From Paenibacillus campinasensis (lineage in GTDB: Bacteria; Bacillota; Bacilli; Paenibacillales; Paenibacillaceae), in NCBI RefSeq assembly GCF_002272015.1, contig NZ_NPBY01000044.1, forward strand, positions 89,134 through 153,133: 64,000 nucleotides of DNA, in the 5' to 3' direction. The translations under genes were made by a program, and so were the position numbers. Below the pieces are notes generated by a model. It was given only the letters and a program-made list of their open reading frames with translations. It ran no database searches and was not told where the DNA came from. Position 1 is the first letter of the stretch; each line of letters begins with the position of its first letter. Shown here piece by piece: positions 47,335 through 56,397 of this stretch.

Positions 47335-47967
47335 TCAGGCAGACAACGTCGACCGGAAGTCGGCAATCGGCTCGCCAATCGGGCTGTTGGCAAACTCCTC
47401 GCTCGTGAAATAAATCAATTGCCCGACATCCCAACGAAAATATGAGAACAGCGACGGCACTTCCAGTTTTCTCAGCTTGCGCTGTTCACCATAATATATA
47501 AATCCGTCCGGCCCGGAATACAGCCTGCCGTCGATTGCAGGATGAGACATGAAGAACGAATCATCAATGAGCTCTCCGATTGGCAAAGAGGCAATAAGCG
47601 AATCCGGCAAATTGACAAGCTGATGGGCCTGGTAACATAGCCTGCGAAACATGCCGCTGGTCGCAATCGGAAACAGCCGCCCTCCCATCCACACATAAAC
47701 CGCCGAATCACCGCCTCTCACCAGCAGGGTGGAGGGACTATGTCTGACATAATCCCCGCACCGCCTAATCATCTCTCCGTTGACCATTCCGTTCAGAAAG
47801 CCATCCTCGATCCTAATCATGTGCTTGAGGCTGAGCTTGTAATGATAGAGCGACTCCGGGTCGGCGATCGGGCGCTTGGTTCCCCGCTCTATTAAATAGA
47901 CGGAAGAATCGCTTCCCCGAACCAGAATTCCGTCTGGCAATGCGGAGCTCATGTTGACCTTGGTCAT
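47335..47967 (-). CDS. Three-repeat protein of unknown function
   Basis: A 210-aa protein made of three repeats of about 56 residues, starting near 13, 78 and 145. Each opens with a strand like LVRGSDSSVYLIERGTKRPI, continues with an aromatic helix and ends near GE(M/L/P)I. This beta-rich repeat (a V-R-G-x-D-x-x-V-Y pattern) is found in surface and uncharacterised proteins. Here there is no signal peptide. The first gene of a five-gene minus-strand set, it is followed after 46 bases by the glycosyltransferase. A structural or sugar-recognition role is possible but unproven. Confidence 0.7.
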   Translation of the reverse strand: MTKVNMSSALPDGILVRGSDSSVYLIERGTKRPIADPESLYHYKLSLKHMIRIEDGFLNGMVNGEMIRRCGDYVRHSPSTLLVRGGDSAVYVWMGGRLFPIATSGMFRRLCYQAHQLVNLPDSLIASLPIGELIDDSFFMSHPAIDGRLYSGPDGFIYYGEQRKLRKLEVPSLFSYFRWDVGQLIYFTSEEFANSPIGEPIADFRSTLSA

Positions 47968-48096
47968 AATCTCCCCGCCTTTCCAACTAACCTAGTCCCA
48001 GTATATTCGTTGCCGGCACAGGGGGACACGTCAGGTAACTATATCGATGGCCCCTTTGGAGAATCAACGCAGCTGCCTTTCCGGTCGGCATAGTAA

Positions 48097-48133
48097 AGAA
48101 GCCCTTCTCCGGTTCAACCGGAGAAGGGCTTCT
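48097..48133 (-). terminator. Strong terminator of the Ig-like protein gene
   Basis: A near-perfect long stem (AGAAGCCCTTCTCCGGTT with its complement) with a minimal loop, 14 bases past the stop. The very short loop makes it an unusually stiff hairpin. Confidence 0.85.
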
Positions 48134-48146
48134 AATGTCTATGATC

Positions 48147-50291
48147 CTATTTGACAGTCACCGTAATCGTCACTGTTTTGGTATCGAATTTTGCTTTAAT
48201 TCTGGCTGTGCCTTTGCCAACAACTTCAATCTTTCCGTTCGTTACCTTCGCAACGCTTGCCTTGCTCGTCGTCCACTCCGCACTGCTCGTTACATTCGTC
48301 TGCAGACCGGTATCATAGAGCGCAGTCAGCGTAACGGTTTTAATATCGCCTGGCTTCAAGCTCAGCTTCTTCTCGCTAGCGGTCAGCTTGCTCAGCTTCG
48401 GCACCACCTTGACATCCACCTTCAGCTCTTTGCCCTGATAGGAGCCCGTCAGCGTCGCTGTTCCTTCGCCCACAGCCCTGACAGACGATCTTGACACTGT
48501 TGCAACCGAAGTATCTGACGATACCCAGTTCATCTTCGTGGACAGGGTAACGGTGCTGCCATTGCTGTAATAGCCTGTTACCTTGATCGATTTGGATTTC
48601 TTGATGTTCAGCTCAATGTTCTGAGGCTCCACTACGAATTTGACGACTTCCTGCTCCACCGAGACAGGAATTTTCAACGACTCGTTCAGGTACTCCCCAC
48701 GCAGGGTAGCCGATCCCTTCACCAGACCTTTGATCGTGTTGTCCTTAATGACTGCCTGGGAGCCGGACAAGGACCATTTCACCAGCGAGGTCACATCCTT
48801 CTCCTCGCCGTCTTCAAATACAGCGGTGACGCTTGGCAGCTCGGTTGTTTTGCCGATAACCAGCTGATAGGATTCAACTTCCGGCAGCAGAACGAGTACC
48901 TTTTCGCTTACCGTTACGCGAATATTCGCCACTTCCCGTGTTCCGATCTTCCCGGTAATAACAGCTTCCCCGGATTCGAGCCCTTTGATCTTGCCGTCCT
49001 CAGTCGAAACAATCGTATCGTCGCTGGAGGTCCATGTGACCGACTTGGTGAAATCCTGCTTCTCTTCGCTCAGCAAAGTGCCTGTTACTTTCGGATAAGA
49101 CTGGGACTGGGACTTCAGCAGCTCAAGCTCTGTCTCCTCCGTTTCGAAGCTGGTCACGGTAGGAAGCACCGTAACCGTAAATTCACGGCTGATTCCCATG
49201 TAGCTGACCTTGACCGTGGACGTTCCTGTGCCTCTAGCTGTCACGACACCGTTATTGACCGTAACCGCAAGCGGATTGGAAGACGTCCACTCGCCATTGA
49301 CCTCGATCGATTGTGTCGCTGCGTTTCTCACTTTCGTCTTGATCGCAACCGACTCATTCATGAACAGAATCGGGTTCTTGATGAAGTCGGTCTGATCCAG
49401 AATAATCGCTTCGTACGGATTGCGAACATATACGTCAATTTGGGCATGGCTGCCCAAATGGCTTACGCTGATCGTTGCTTTTCCTAGAGCCACCGGCTTC
49501 AGTTTGTTGCCGTCCTCAATGACCGCAACCGAGCTGTTCGACGATACGAGCTTAACCTCATCCGTCACATCCGTTCCCAGCCCGCTGTCCGCTTCAGATT
49601 GCTTCGCATACACCTTCAGCTCCACCGGCGCATCGCCAACCAGAAGCTCCTGGTCATCTCCAGGGATGATCGCAAGCTTCTTGAACGGAGCAACAACCTT
49701 AACGGTAACAGAAGCGCTGAGCCCTTTGTACTCTGCTTTAATCGTTGCTGTACCCAGACCTTCCAGCGTCAGGCTTCCTTTGTCAACCTTGACAACGCTG
49801 CTGTCCGAGCTTGTCCATCTTGCTTCGCTGGTCACATCATTCGTGCCGTCCGCCAGCGCTTTGACAGACAAGCCTTCGGTTCCCAGCTTGTATTCCACTT
49901 TATCCGGCAGGTCCAGCTTCAGCTCGTCATACAGGTAGCTGACATTAACGTCAATGGTGCTGACAGCGCCCTTGTATCTTGCTGTAATCGTGGCCGTACC
50001 TTTGTTCAGCGGGGTCAACAAACCGCTTTCCACCCGGACGATGCTCGTATTGGACGACGTCCAGGTCGAGTCATTGGTCACATCCTTCTTGGTGGCGGAG
50101 CCTTCGATGTTGGCCAATACGCGCAACTGCTTTGTGTTCTCGTTTACTATGAGTTGAATCGTGCTTTCTTTCGTGTCAAATTCGATGGAAGTTACATCGC
50201 CGGCAGCGGCGAATACGCTGGTAGGGAATACCATCGCCAACATCATCACAACGATGAGGAACAACTTCGTTGTCTTTCTGTTTACGCTCAT
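48147..50291 (-). CDS. Secreted protein with eight bacterial Ig-like (BIG2) repeats
   Basis: A 714-aa exported protein. The signal peptide (MSVNRKTTKLFLIVVMMLAM, cleavage near VFA-AAG) is followed by eight repeats of about 85 residues. Each contains a W-T/V-S-S core, then VxV-x-x-G, then KGTATITxxYKG and a closing TVxVTV strand. The repeats diverge clearly from one another, so the array is old. No LPXTG, SLH or cell-wall-binding domain is visible, so it may be released or held by the repeats. BIG2 domains act in surface adhesion and as rigid spacers. AAAGGAGAG precedes the ATG. Ligand unknown. Confidence 0.9.
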   Translation of the reverse strand: MSVNRKTTKLFLIVVMMLAMVFPTSVFAAAGDVTSIEFDTKESTIQLIVNENTKQLRVLANIEGSATKKDVTNDSTWTSSNTSIVRVESGLLTPLNKGTATITARYKGAVSTIDVNVSYLYDELKLDLPDKVEYKLGTEGLSVKALADGTNDVTSEARWTSSDSSVVKVDKGSLTLEGLGTATIKAEYKGLSASVTVKVVAPFKKLAIIPGDDQELLVGDAPVELKVYAKQSEADSGLGTDVTDEVKLVSSNSSVAVIEDGNKLKPVALGKATISVSHLGSHAQIDVYVRNPYEAIILDQTDFIKNPILFMNESVAIKTKVRNAATQSIEVNGEWTSSNPLAVTVNNGVVTARGTGTSTVKVSYMGISREFTVTVLPTVTSFETEETELELLKSQSQSYPKVTGTLLSEEKQDFTKSVTWTSSDDTIVSTEDGKIKGLESGEAVITGKIGTREVANIRVTVSEKVLVLLPEVESYQLVIGKTTELPSVTAVFEDGEEKDVTSLVKWSLSGSQAVIKDNTIKGLVKGSATLRGEYLNESLKIPVSVEQEVVKFVVEPQNIELNIKKSKSIKVTGYYSNGSTVTLSTKMNWVSSDTSVATVSRSSVRAVGEGTATLTGSYQGKELKVDVKVVPKLSKLTASEKKLSLKPGDIKTVTLTALYDTGLQTNVTSSAEWTTSKASVAKVTNGKIEVVGKGTARIKAKFDTKTVTITVTVK

Positions 50292-50404
50292 GTATTTCTC
50301 TCCTTTGTACTACGGTCTCAGTCGTTTTTTTACAGTCTTGATGTTTATATCGGCACATGGCTGCCAATTCGTTAACGATCTCTCTAAATTGAGTACAAAG
50401 TAGG

Positions 50405-50432
50405 ATAATATTTCTAGCACGCCAAGGTTGAA
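50405..50432 (-). promoter_or_regulatory. Promoter of the Ig-like protein gene
   Basis: Minus-strand TTCAAC (50432-50427), a 16-base spacer and TATTAT (50410-50405). It leaves a leader of about 105 bases. Confidence 0.5.
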
Positions 50433-50487
50433 CCATCCGTAGATTAAAGAATGCCTCAACAACTGCCATCTGAGTGGCTGAAACCTA

Positions 50488-50511
50488 AGAAACCCGTTTA
50501 CCGATAACGGG
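50488..50511 (-). terminator. Terminator after fosB
   Basis: CCCGTT and AACGGG arms with a 7-base loop followed on the minus strand by TTTCTT. It is a short stem, so moderate strength. Confidence 0.6.
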
Positions 50512-50545
50512 AACGAGTCTCGTGGATCATGCAATATTAAAGCTC

Positions 50546-50974
50546 CTATGCCTCCTGATCATAGAAGATCATATGGTCCTTCTCGGCACGATAATAGGCC
50601 ATCCGATCGGCCAAGGTTCCTGTGTGGAACTCAAACCTGTGACCATCGGGATCAAGAAAATAGATGGACTTCCTGTCCTGTTCCGACCGGCTGCGCCCGG
50701 GCAGCACCTGAACGTTCAGCTTCTTCAGCCGCTCGAGAACCGCTTCATATGTATCCTCCTCAATCGTAAAGGCAATATGCGTATAGCTTCCTGCCTCGCC
50801 GCTGCGGTCCACATCCTCCTCATTCAGGGCAATCCACAAGCCTTGCAGATCGAAATAAGCAAGCTTTCTTCCCTTCACGAGCAGCTTCGCCTCAAATACA
50901 TCCCGATAAAAAGCAATCGACCGTTCGAGATTGGAGACGGAAAAACAGAGATGATTGATCGGATGGGGAATCAA
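50546..50974 (-). CDS. fosB: FosB-type fosfomycin thiol transferase
   Basis: A 142-aa metalloenzyme of the vicinal-oxygen-chelate family that opens the fosfomycin epoxide with bacillithiol or cysteine. FosB marks are [20 protein letters not shown] with the first metal His, [12 protein letters not shown] with the second, and [17 protein letters not shown] with the Glu. The C-terminal [12 protein letters not shown] is also diagnostic. The start is TTG at 50974, ten bases behind AGGAGG; the open frame begins at a GTG that overlaps the Nudix stop but has no site. It is translationally linked to the upstream Nudix gene. Confidence 0.93.
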   Translation of the reverse strand: MIPHPINHLCFSVSNLERSIAFYRDVFEAKLLVKGRKLAYFDLQGLWIALNEEDVDRSGEAGSYTHIAFTIEEDTYEAVLERLKKLNVQVLPGRSRSEQDRKSIYFLDPDGHRFEFHTGTLADRMAYYRAEKDHMIFYDQEA

Positions 50975-50991
50975 TACGGAACAGCCTCCTC

Positions 50992-51495
50992 TCACATACC
51001 GATTTCAAGCGCCTTGTCCCGATACTTCCTTCGGGTGCTGTCCAGCACGAGATCCGCTTCACGATCCCATACATCGCTGTGCTCAAACGTTCCTTCTTCA
51101 AAGAACAGCGGAAACCGCTCCCTGAACCAATCCTGCATAGGCAGCTTGAGCGCGTCCTGAATATCTACCCACAAAAGCTCGCCCTCGGGCGGGTCCTGCA
51201 GCAGTTCTCCCTCCCACGATGTGGCCAAATAATTAAACACCATGTAGCGCAGCCCGGTGCTCGGCTCGCACCATTCCTGCAGCCCCTTATAAATAATATC
51301 GTTCACCACCAGGCCGGTCTCTTCCCGCACCTCCCGGATCGCGCCGTTGACAATGCTTTCAGGAAACTCGACTTTGCCGCCAGGCGCAATGTAGCCCGGG
51401 AACCCCTTGCTGTCGGGCCTGTTCATCAGCAGCACCTTCGAGCCGTTCTGCACCATGCACATCGTATAGATTTTATATGTAATATTCTGGCTCAT
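50992..51495 (-). CDS. Nudix hydrolase (8-oxo-dGTP diphosphatase-like)
   Basis: A 167-aa Nudix protein. The Nudix box is [26 protein letters not shown], with all catalytic ligands. The start [21 protein letters not shown] and the following [16 protein letters not shown] are typical of MutT/YtkD-like 8-oxo-dGTP diphosphatases, which clean the nucleotide pool. The substrate is not proven. The ATG at 51495 has AAGGAGTGG. It is the first gene of a pair with fosB. Confidence 0.85.
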   Translation of the reverse strand: MSQNITYKIYTMCMVQNGSKVLLMNRPDSKGFPGYIAPGGKVEFPESIVNGAIREVREETGLVVNDIIYKGLQEWCEPSTGLRYMVFNYLATSWEGELLQDPPEGELLWVDIQDALKLPMQDWFRERFPLFFEEGTFEHSDVWDREADLVLDSTRRKYRDKALEIGM

Positions 51496-51586
51496 GACAA
51501 CCACTCCTTCCCAGCCTGCTGTAGATGCTTATATTATATAATGATCAGGCTTCGGCGGAATAGAGCCGGTTCCAGGCCAGTTATCG

Positions 51587-52351
51587 TCAAGCTGCCATAA
51601 CGATGCCCATGCACGACACGGCAAAGCTCCCTTCAAGCGTGCCCCCATAGCCGGATTGGATGCGGTGCTGCGGCAGCAGCATGCCCACCGCCATGACCGA
51701 CTCTCGCGGCTGTCCGCTCGTCTGAATCAGTCTTACTACCTCGTCCACGTCGCCTGCCAGATAGGCGGTTGCCAGCGCTTGTAATAGTTGGCCGTCCACC
51801 TCCTCAACCTCTGCCTCATTCATGGCGGTCCACGCGGCGTCCTCTTCCAGCTCAGCTGCTTCAAGCGCCTTGCGCGCCCGGTGCAGTGCCGCTTTGACAG
51901 CCCCTTGCGTGGTGTCCAGAAGCGAGGCCGCCTCGGCGACTGAGAACTGCCATCCTTCCCTTAGTACAAATACCGCACACTGCGCCCGGGACAAATGCTG
52001 CAGTAGCAATTGAAAGACAGCCTCGGTCTGAAGCTTTCTGTCCAGTTGTTCCGTCTGCATCTCATCTCCCTGGACCAGCCACTCGTTCACGATGCGCCGA
52101 TACACGCGGTTTCTGCGAACCCGATCGATCCATGTATTTTTAGCCGTGCGCAGCAGAAGAGCCTCGGGATTGCTGTGCGTTCGCTTCTGAAATTTGTCCA
52201 GCACCTTGAGCCACGTATCCTGAACCAGATCCTCCGTGTCCCAAGGGCAGCCCGTCAAGGACAGGCAGTATCGGTGCAGCAGGGCGTGAAGCTCCTCCAC
52301 ACGCTGCTGCGAAAGCATGGGGATATGTGATTCCGGCTGAATGATCGTCAT
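51587..52351 (-). CDS. ECF-type sigma factor with a C-terminal extension
   Basis: A 254-aa sigma-70 family protein. Region 2 is [27 protein letters not shown], and region 4 is [26 protein letters not shown] with the DNA-reading helix [17 protein letters not shown]. About 95 residues follow that are not part of the sigma core. Sigma factors with such C-terminal domains often lack a separate anti-sigma factor and use the extension for control. No anti-sigma gene adjoins. AAAGGAG precedes the ATG. It is divergent from clpP. The regulon is unknown. Confidence 0.85.
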   Translation of the reverse strand: MTIIQPESHIPMLSQQRVEELHALLHRYCLSLTGCPWDTEDLVQDTWLKVLDKFQKRTHSNPEALLLRTAKNTWIDRVRRNRVYRRIVNEWLVQGDEMQTEQLDRKLQTEAVFQLLLQHLSRAQCAVFVLREGWQFSVAEAASLLDTTQGAVKAALHRARKALEAAELEEDAAWTAMNEAEVEEVDGQLLQALATAYLAGDVDEVVRLIQTSGQPRESVMAVGMLLPQHRIQSGYGGTLEGSFAVSCMGIVMAA

Positions 52352-52573
52352 GTTGGCCAGCTCCTTTCTTCGCTTATCCCGTCTTTCTTATATTTGATTC
52401 GCAGAACCTTTATTCCGGATAATTTGAAACAGCTATATGAAGTAAACGATTGTAGGTCCGGAACGGTTACGCCCTGCCATTGCCATTATTTCGGGACCTG
52501 CTTCGCGTATCCTTTCACGCTATCGCTTCGTTTACCCGGTGAAATCCAAAATAAGCACGCAGGAGGTATCGCG

Positions 52574-53155
52574 ATGAATTACATTCCTTACGTCGTGGAG
52601 CAGACGCAGCGGGGGGAACGCTCCTATGATATTTATTCCCGATTGCTGAAGGATCGGATCGTGTTTGTCGGCACGCAGATTGACGACACGTCCGCAGGCA
52701 GCATCATTGCCCAGCTGCTGTTCCTGGCAGCCGAGGATCCTGACAAGGATATTCATATGTACATCAACAGTCCGGGAGGCTCCACCTCCGCCGGATTTGG
52801 TATCTACGATACGATGCAGATCATCAAGCCGCAAGTGAACACAATCTGCACCGGAATGGCCGCTTCCTTCGCCGCTGTACTGCTGCTGGCTGGCGCCAAG
52901 GGCAAGCGCATGGCGCTGCCTAACAGCGAGGTTATGATTCACCAGCCGCTGGGCGGGGTTCAGGGCCAGGCCAGTGACATCGCCATTACCGCCAAACGCA
53001 TTCTCCGGACGCGGGAGAAGCTGGTGCAGATTACAGCCGAGCGGACCGGGCAGTCGCCGGAGCGCATTGAGAAGGACATGGACCGGGATTATTTCATGAC
53101 CGCCGAGGAAGCGCTGGCGTATGGAATCATCGACGAGATTATTACGTCGATGTGA
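52574..53155 (+). CDS. clpP: ATP-dependent Clp protease proteolytic subunit (ClpP paralogue)
   Basis: A 193-aa serine peptidase that would form a barrel fed by a Clp ATPase. The triad is complete: Ser98 in GMAASFAAV, His123 in MIHQPLGG and Asp172 in MDRDYF. The handle region and the oligomer motif INSPGGS are normal. The ATG at 52574 has AGGAGGT; upstream codons are not conserved. It is probably an extra copy, because the main clpP gene of Bacilli usually lies elsewhere and no CtsR box was seen here. It is followed after 45 bases by a 69-aa gene, with which it shares an operon. Confidence 0.94.
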   Translation: MNYIPYVVEQTQRGERSYDIYSRLLKDRIVFVGTQIDDTSAGSIIAQLLFLAAEDPDKDIHMYINSPGGSTSAGFGIYDTMQIIKPQVNTICTGMAASFAAVLLLAGAKGKRMALPNSEVMIHQPLGGVQGQASDIAITAKRILRTREKLVQITAERTGQSPERIEKDMDRDYFMTAEEALAYGIIDEIITSM

Positions 53156-53200
53156 GCAGCTAACAAGCTAGGCAAGATCGATAAAGGAGCGTGGTTTACG

Positions 53201-53410
53201 ATGCTGAAGGGGCTGGAGAAACAGGCGGTTACAATTTATTTTCTCGACGGAAGCTGTGTTCGCGGAGGAACGCTGGAAGAGGTGAACGAGGCCTTTGTGA
53301 AATACAAGGACGAATTCGAAATGCTGTACGTCCCGATTTCATCCATCCGCGCCGTCGCCGCTGACAGGAAGGTGCGCGAGCAGCCGAAAATCGGCTTTTC
53401 CGCACAATAA
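53201..53410 (+). CDS. 69-aa protein following clpP, possibly Sm-like
   Basis: A 69-aa protein with AAAGGAG before its ATG. The pattern of five short strands (KQAVTIYFLDGSCVRGGTLE, FVKYKDEFEMLYVPISSIRAV) with a G-G turn and a late I-P-x-x-S-I resembles the Sm/LSM barrel, but the usual Hfq motifs are not present. It is co-transcribed with clpP by spacing. A link of a ClpP copy and a small OB- or Sm-like protein is not known to me. The call rests on pattern only. Confidence 0.6.
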   Translation: MLKGLEKQAVTIYFLDGSCVRGGTLEEVNEAFVKYKDEFEMLYVPISSIRAVAADRKVREQPKIGFSAQ

Positions 53411-53504
53411 GAGGGTTCGTCACAGCCACAGTCGGCCATGATCCACTGGCTTGCCCTCCTGCTGCTATGAGCAGCACATAGGAGAGAACATGGCCGTTAT
53501 ACTG

Positions 53505-53541
53505 GAAGGACCGGGCAAGGATATCCTTGCCCGGTCCTTTT
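53505..53541 (+). terminator. Terminator of the clpP operon
   Basis: A perfect 17-bp inverted repeat centred on GGATATCC with a T tract on the plus strand. Its minus-strand T tract is weak, so it is read mainly on the plus strand. Confidence 0.88.
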
Positions 53542-53558
53542 TCGATGATGACTTCCCC

Positions 53559-54437
53559 TTAACTCTCAGGCTCCCACAGCATTAATACCTGCTCCATCGA
53601 TCCTGTAAATCCGATTTCTTGCAGGATATGAACCAATTCCTCCTGTGTGGCACGAATGTTGAAGGCGGTCCGTCTGCAGCGATCCTTCGGCTGGAGTATT
53701 GCATACAGCGCCGCTCGGATCACATCGCCGGCATCCCTTCGTCCAGGTGCGGCCTCACAGCGAAACAGCGTAATGCCTGCCAGTACTCCCTTATCATCGA
53801 AGGTTCGCTTGAACAGTCCGTAACCGACCTGTTCGTCCCCGTCATATACCTTCACACACTCCGCATCCTTCAGATTAGGAACATCCGACTGCCATACCAC
53901 ACCCGAGCTATAGTACGGAATCGCCAGCACTTCCGCCGCATGCCCCCGCACGACCGAGTAAGCGGACCGTCCGCTGCCACCATCGTCCAGGCGCAGCTGC
54001 TCGCATGTCATAATAAGCAAGCGATCCACGATGCTGTATCCGACACTTTCGTACAGACGAATGGCCGGCGCATTCGTGCTGATCGCCTCCAGATAAGCCC
54101 GTTTGACCTGCTCTTCCTTATACAGGGCCAAATTGTATTCCATCGTCGTCTTGCCAAGGCCTTTGCCGCGATGATCGGGACCAATCGCCGTGCCCCCGTT
54201 GCGCGCAATCGTTATTCCTTCCAGCTCACGGAAGCTGTTCAGGATAATGCCGGCCGGTTGTCCATCGACATAACAAGCCAGAGAACGCTTTAGGCATAGC
54301 TCGTCATTCGTCACCCGGGCGAGGAAGCGCTCCAGCGGCATCGAGGCATTCACCATATACCCTTCGAAAGAAGCGTTCCACAAGTCTGAGACCACCGTCA
54401 CCGGCAGCTCGCTTAATCGTTTATATAAGATATCCAT
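53559..54437 (-). CDS. GNAT-family N-acetyltransferase
   Basis: A 292-aa acetyltransferase. The first half holds the acetyl-CoA loop TAIGPDHRGKGLGKTTM (about residues 82-98) and the segment LEAISTNAPAIRLYESVGY typical of GNAT enzymes. The second half (about 150-292) looks like a degraded GNAT-like fold without a clear coenzyme loop, as in two-domain acetyltransferases. The substrate is unknown. The ATG has GAGGGATAATGG upstream. The oligopeptidase gene lies upstream in the same direction, separated by a hairpin. Confidence 0.8.
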   Translation of the reverse strand: MDILYKRLSELPVTVVSDLWNASFEGYMVNASMPLERFLARVTNDELCLKRSLACYVDGQPAGIILNSFRELEGITIARNGGTAIGPDHRGKGLGKTTMEYNLALYKEEQVKRAYLEAISTNAPAIRLYESVGYSIVDRLLIMTCEQLRLDDGGSGRSAYSVVRGHAAEVLAIPYYSSGVVWQSDVPNLKDAECVKVYDGDEQVGYGLFKRTFDDKGVLAGITLFRCEAAPGRRDAGDVIRAALYAILQPKDRCRRTAFNIRATQEELVHILQEIGFTGSMEQVLMLWEPES

Positions 54438-54462
54438 CCATTATCCCTCATAATATAAAGAT

Positions 54463-54510
54463 AGCAGGAAGAGCCCCGGGCTCATCACAAGCCTTCGTTC
54501 TCTTCCTGCT
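54463..54510 (-). terminator. Terminator after the M3 oligopeptidase gene
   Basis: AGCAGGAAGAG and CTCTTCCTGCT arms around a 26-base loop, then ATCTTTATA on the minus strand. Confidence 0.65.
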
Positions 54511-54540
54511 GTTACAGCATCTACTGTATCCGAGAACGGA

Positions 54541-56235
54541 TTACAGCGCCTTATCGTCCACGCTGTCCAGCCAGCTCTCAATGCTACCGATCACCGAGGT
54601 TACACAGCCGTCCTCGAATGGTGAGATCAGCCCGGCTTCTTTCACCAGCTCGGTAAAGGATTTGCTTCCGCCTAGGCGGCACAGGTGCAAATAATCGGCC
54701 CAGGCCGCTTCACGGTTCTCATGCATTCTCTTCCAGAATTGGAAGGCACAGATTTGCGCCAGCGTGTAATCGATATAATAGAAAGGCGAATTAAAAATAT
54801 GCCCTTGTCTATGCCAGAAACCGCCGTTATCCAGGTACGCATTGTCCTCATAATTGCGATGCGGCAAATACTTCTTCTCGATTTCACGCCAAGCCTGTTT
54901 GCGCTCCGCAGGCGTTGCATCCGGATTCTCATACACAAAGTGCTGGAACTCGTCTACCGTTACCCCGTACGGAATAAAGATGAGCGAGCTTGCCAAATGC
55001 TCAAAGCGGTATTTATCCACTTCATCCTGGAAGAAGTGCTCCATCCAAGGCCATGTGAAAAATTCCATGCTCATGGAGTGAATTTCAGCCGCCTCCATCG
55101 TCGGGAAGCTGTACTCCGGCACTGTCAGGCTTCTGCTCTCATACACCTGGAAGGCGTGACCGGCTTCATGCGTCAGCACATCGATGTCATGAGACGTGCC
55201 GTTAAAGTTGGAGAAAATAAACGGTGCTCCGTAATCGCTAATATACGTGCAGTAACCGCCGCTCATTTTGCCCTTCTTGGCGACGAGGTCCATCAGTCCG
55301 TTGTCCAGCATGAAGCTGAAAAATTCATGTGTCTCCGGGGACAGCTCCTCATACATCTTCTTACCGTTGTTCACGATCCATTCCGGATCGCCCTTCGGCG
55401 TGGCATTGCCGGACTTGAAGGCAAAATTCTCATCATAATAGAGCAGCTGATCCACGTCGATCCGGTTCTTCTGGCGCTCCTTCAGCTTGCTAGCCACTGG
55501 AACGATATAATCCAGCACCTGCTTGCGGAAATTAGCCACCATCTCGGCATTGTAATCTGTGCGCGCCATCCGGGCGTAAGCGAGCTCTACAAAATTGTTG
55601 AAGCCAAGCTTCTTGGCAATTTTCGTTCTGATCTTTACCAAGTCATCATAAATCCGGTCGAACTGCTCTTCATTCGCGGCCATGAAGCCGCTGGAAGCTT
55701 CCGCCGCCCGCTTCCGCATCGCGCGATCGGTTGACTGCTGGAACGGAACGAGCTGGGACAAGGTGCGCTCTTCCCCTTCGAACGGGATTTTCGCCGAGGC
55801 GATCAGCTTCGAGTATTCGGTTGTCAATTTGTTCTCTTGCTGTAAATCCTCAATCACCTCAGGACTGAATGTTTTCAAGGACAGTTCTGCAAGCTGGAAC
55901 AGCTGACGGCCCCACTTGTCCTCAAGCTGTTCTCTGAATTTCGAATCCACCAGCGCCCGATAATACTCGGTTATGTATTCTTGCACCACAGGACCATTCT
56001 CATCATAAAAATCCTGCTCAGCCTTATAAAATTCATCGTTGGTGTCAATCGAGTGGCGCACGTATGCGATTTGCTGCATCGTTTCAAACGTGCTGCGAAG
56101 TTTGTTAATTTCTGTCATTGCCTGATCCTGCTCATCATAGCTTCCAGCTGACGTGAATGATTGAAGCAGCTCCTTGAACTTATGCTCGAATGCTTTGACA
56201 TCCGGGCGCTCGTAGCGGTATTCATTAAATTTCAT
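54541..56235 (-). CDS. M3-family oligoendopeptidase
   Basis: Zinc metallopeptidase of 564 aa that would cut small peptides in the cytoplasm. The active site is LTHEAGHAFQVYES (about residues 352-358), with the third ligand Glu in TMEAAEIHSMSMEFF about 28 residues later, as in the thimet/PepF M3 group. The N-terminal half is helical. The ATG at 56235 follows GGAAAGGA; an in-frame earlier start lacks a site. No signal peptide. It appears to be a single-gene unit. Confidence 0.93.
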   Translation of the reverse strand: MKFNEYRYERPDVKAFEHKFKELLQSFTSAGSYDEQDQAMTEINKLRSTFETMQQIAYVRHSIDTNDEFYKAEQDFYDENGPVVQEYITEYYRALVDSKFREQLEDKWGRQLFQLAELSLKTFSPEVIEDLQQENKLTTEYSKLIASAKIPFEGEERTLSQLVPFQQSTDRAMRKRAAEASSGFMAANEEQFDRIYDDLVKIRTKIAKKLGFNNFVELAYARMARTDYNAEMVANFRKQVLDYIVPVASKLKERQKNRIDVDQLLYYDENFAFKSGNATPKGDPEWIVNNGKKMYEELSPETHEFFSFMLDNGLMDLVAKKGKMSGGYCTYISDYGAPFIFSNFNGTSHDIDVLTHEAGHAFQVYESRSLTVPEYSFPTMEAAEIHSMSMEFFTWPWMEHFFQDEVDKYRFEHLASSLIFIPYGVTVDEFQHFVYENPDATPAERKQAWREIEKKYLPHRNYEDNAYLDNGGFWHRQGHIFNSPFYYIDYTLAQICAFQFWKRMHENREAAWADYLHLCRLGGSKSFTELVKEAGLISPFEDGCVTSVIGSIESWLDSVDDKAL

Positions 56236-56397
56236 TGCGCATCTGTCCTTTCCAAAATAAATCATGGTAAACCGTCAATTGTTCGACCTATGGTTAATTC
56301 GATATCCTATTGCATTTCTCCTGCCCCGAATGGGAAATTCCTTAAATTAAAACTAAATCCGATGCGTTCCCCAGCTAGGCTAGAAGAGAATTTCCCC

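Noticed and set aside
50292..50545. Possible riboswitch in front of the Ig-like protein gene
   Set aside because: The upstream hairpin is better explained as the fosB terminator, and a promoter at 50405-50432 leaves only about 105 bases of leader with no known class consensus.
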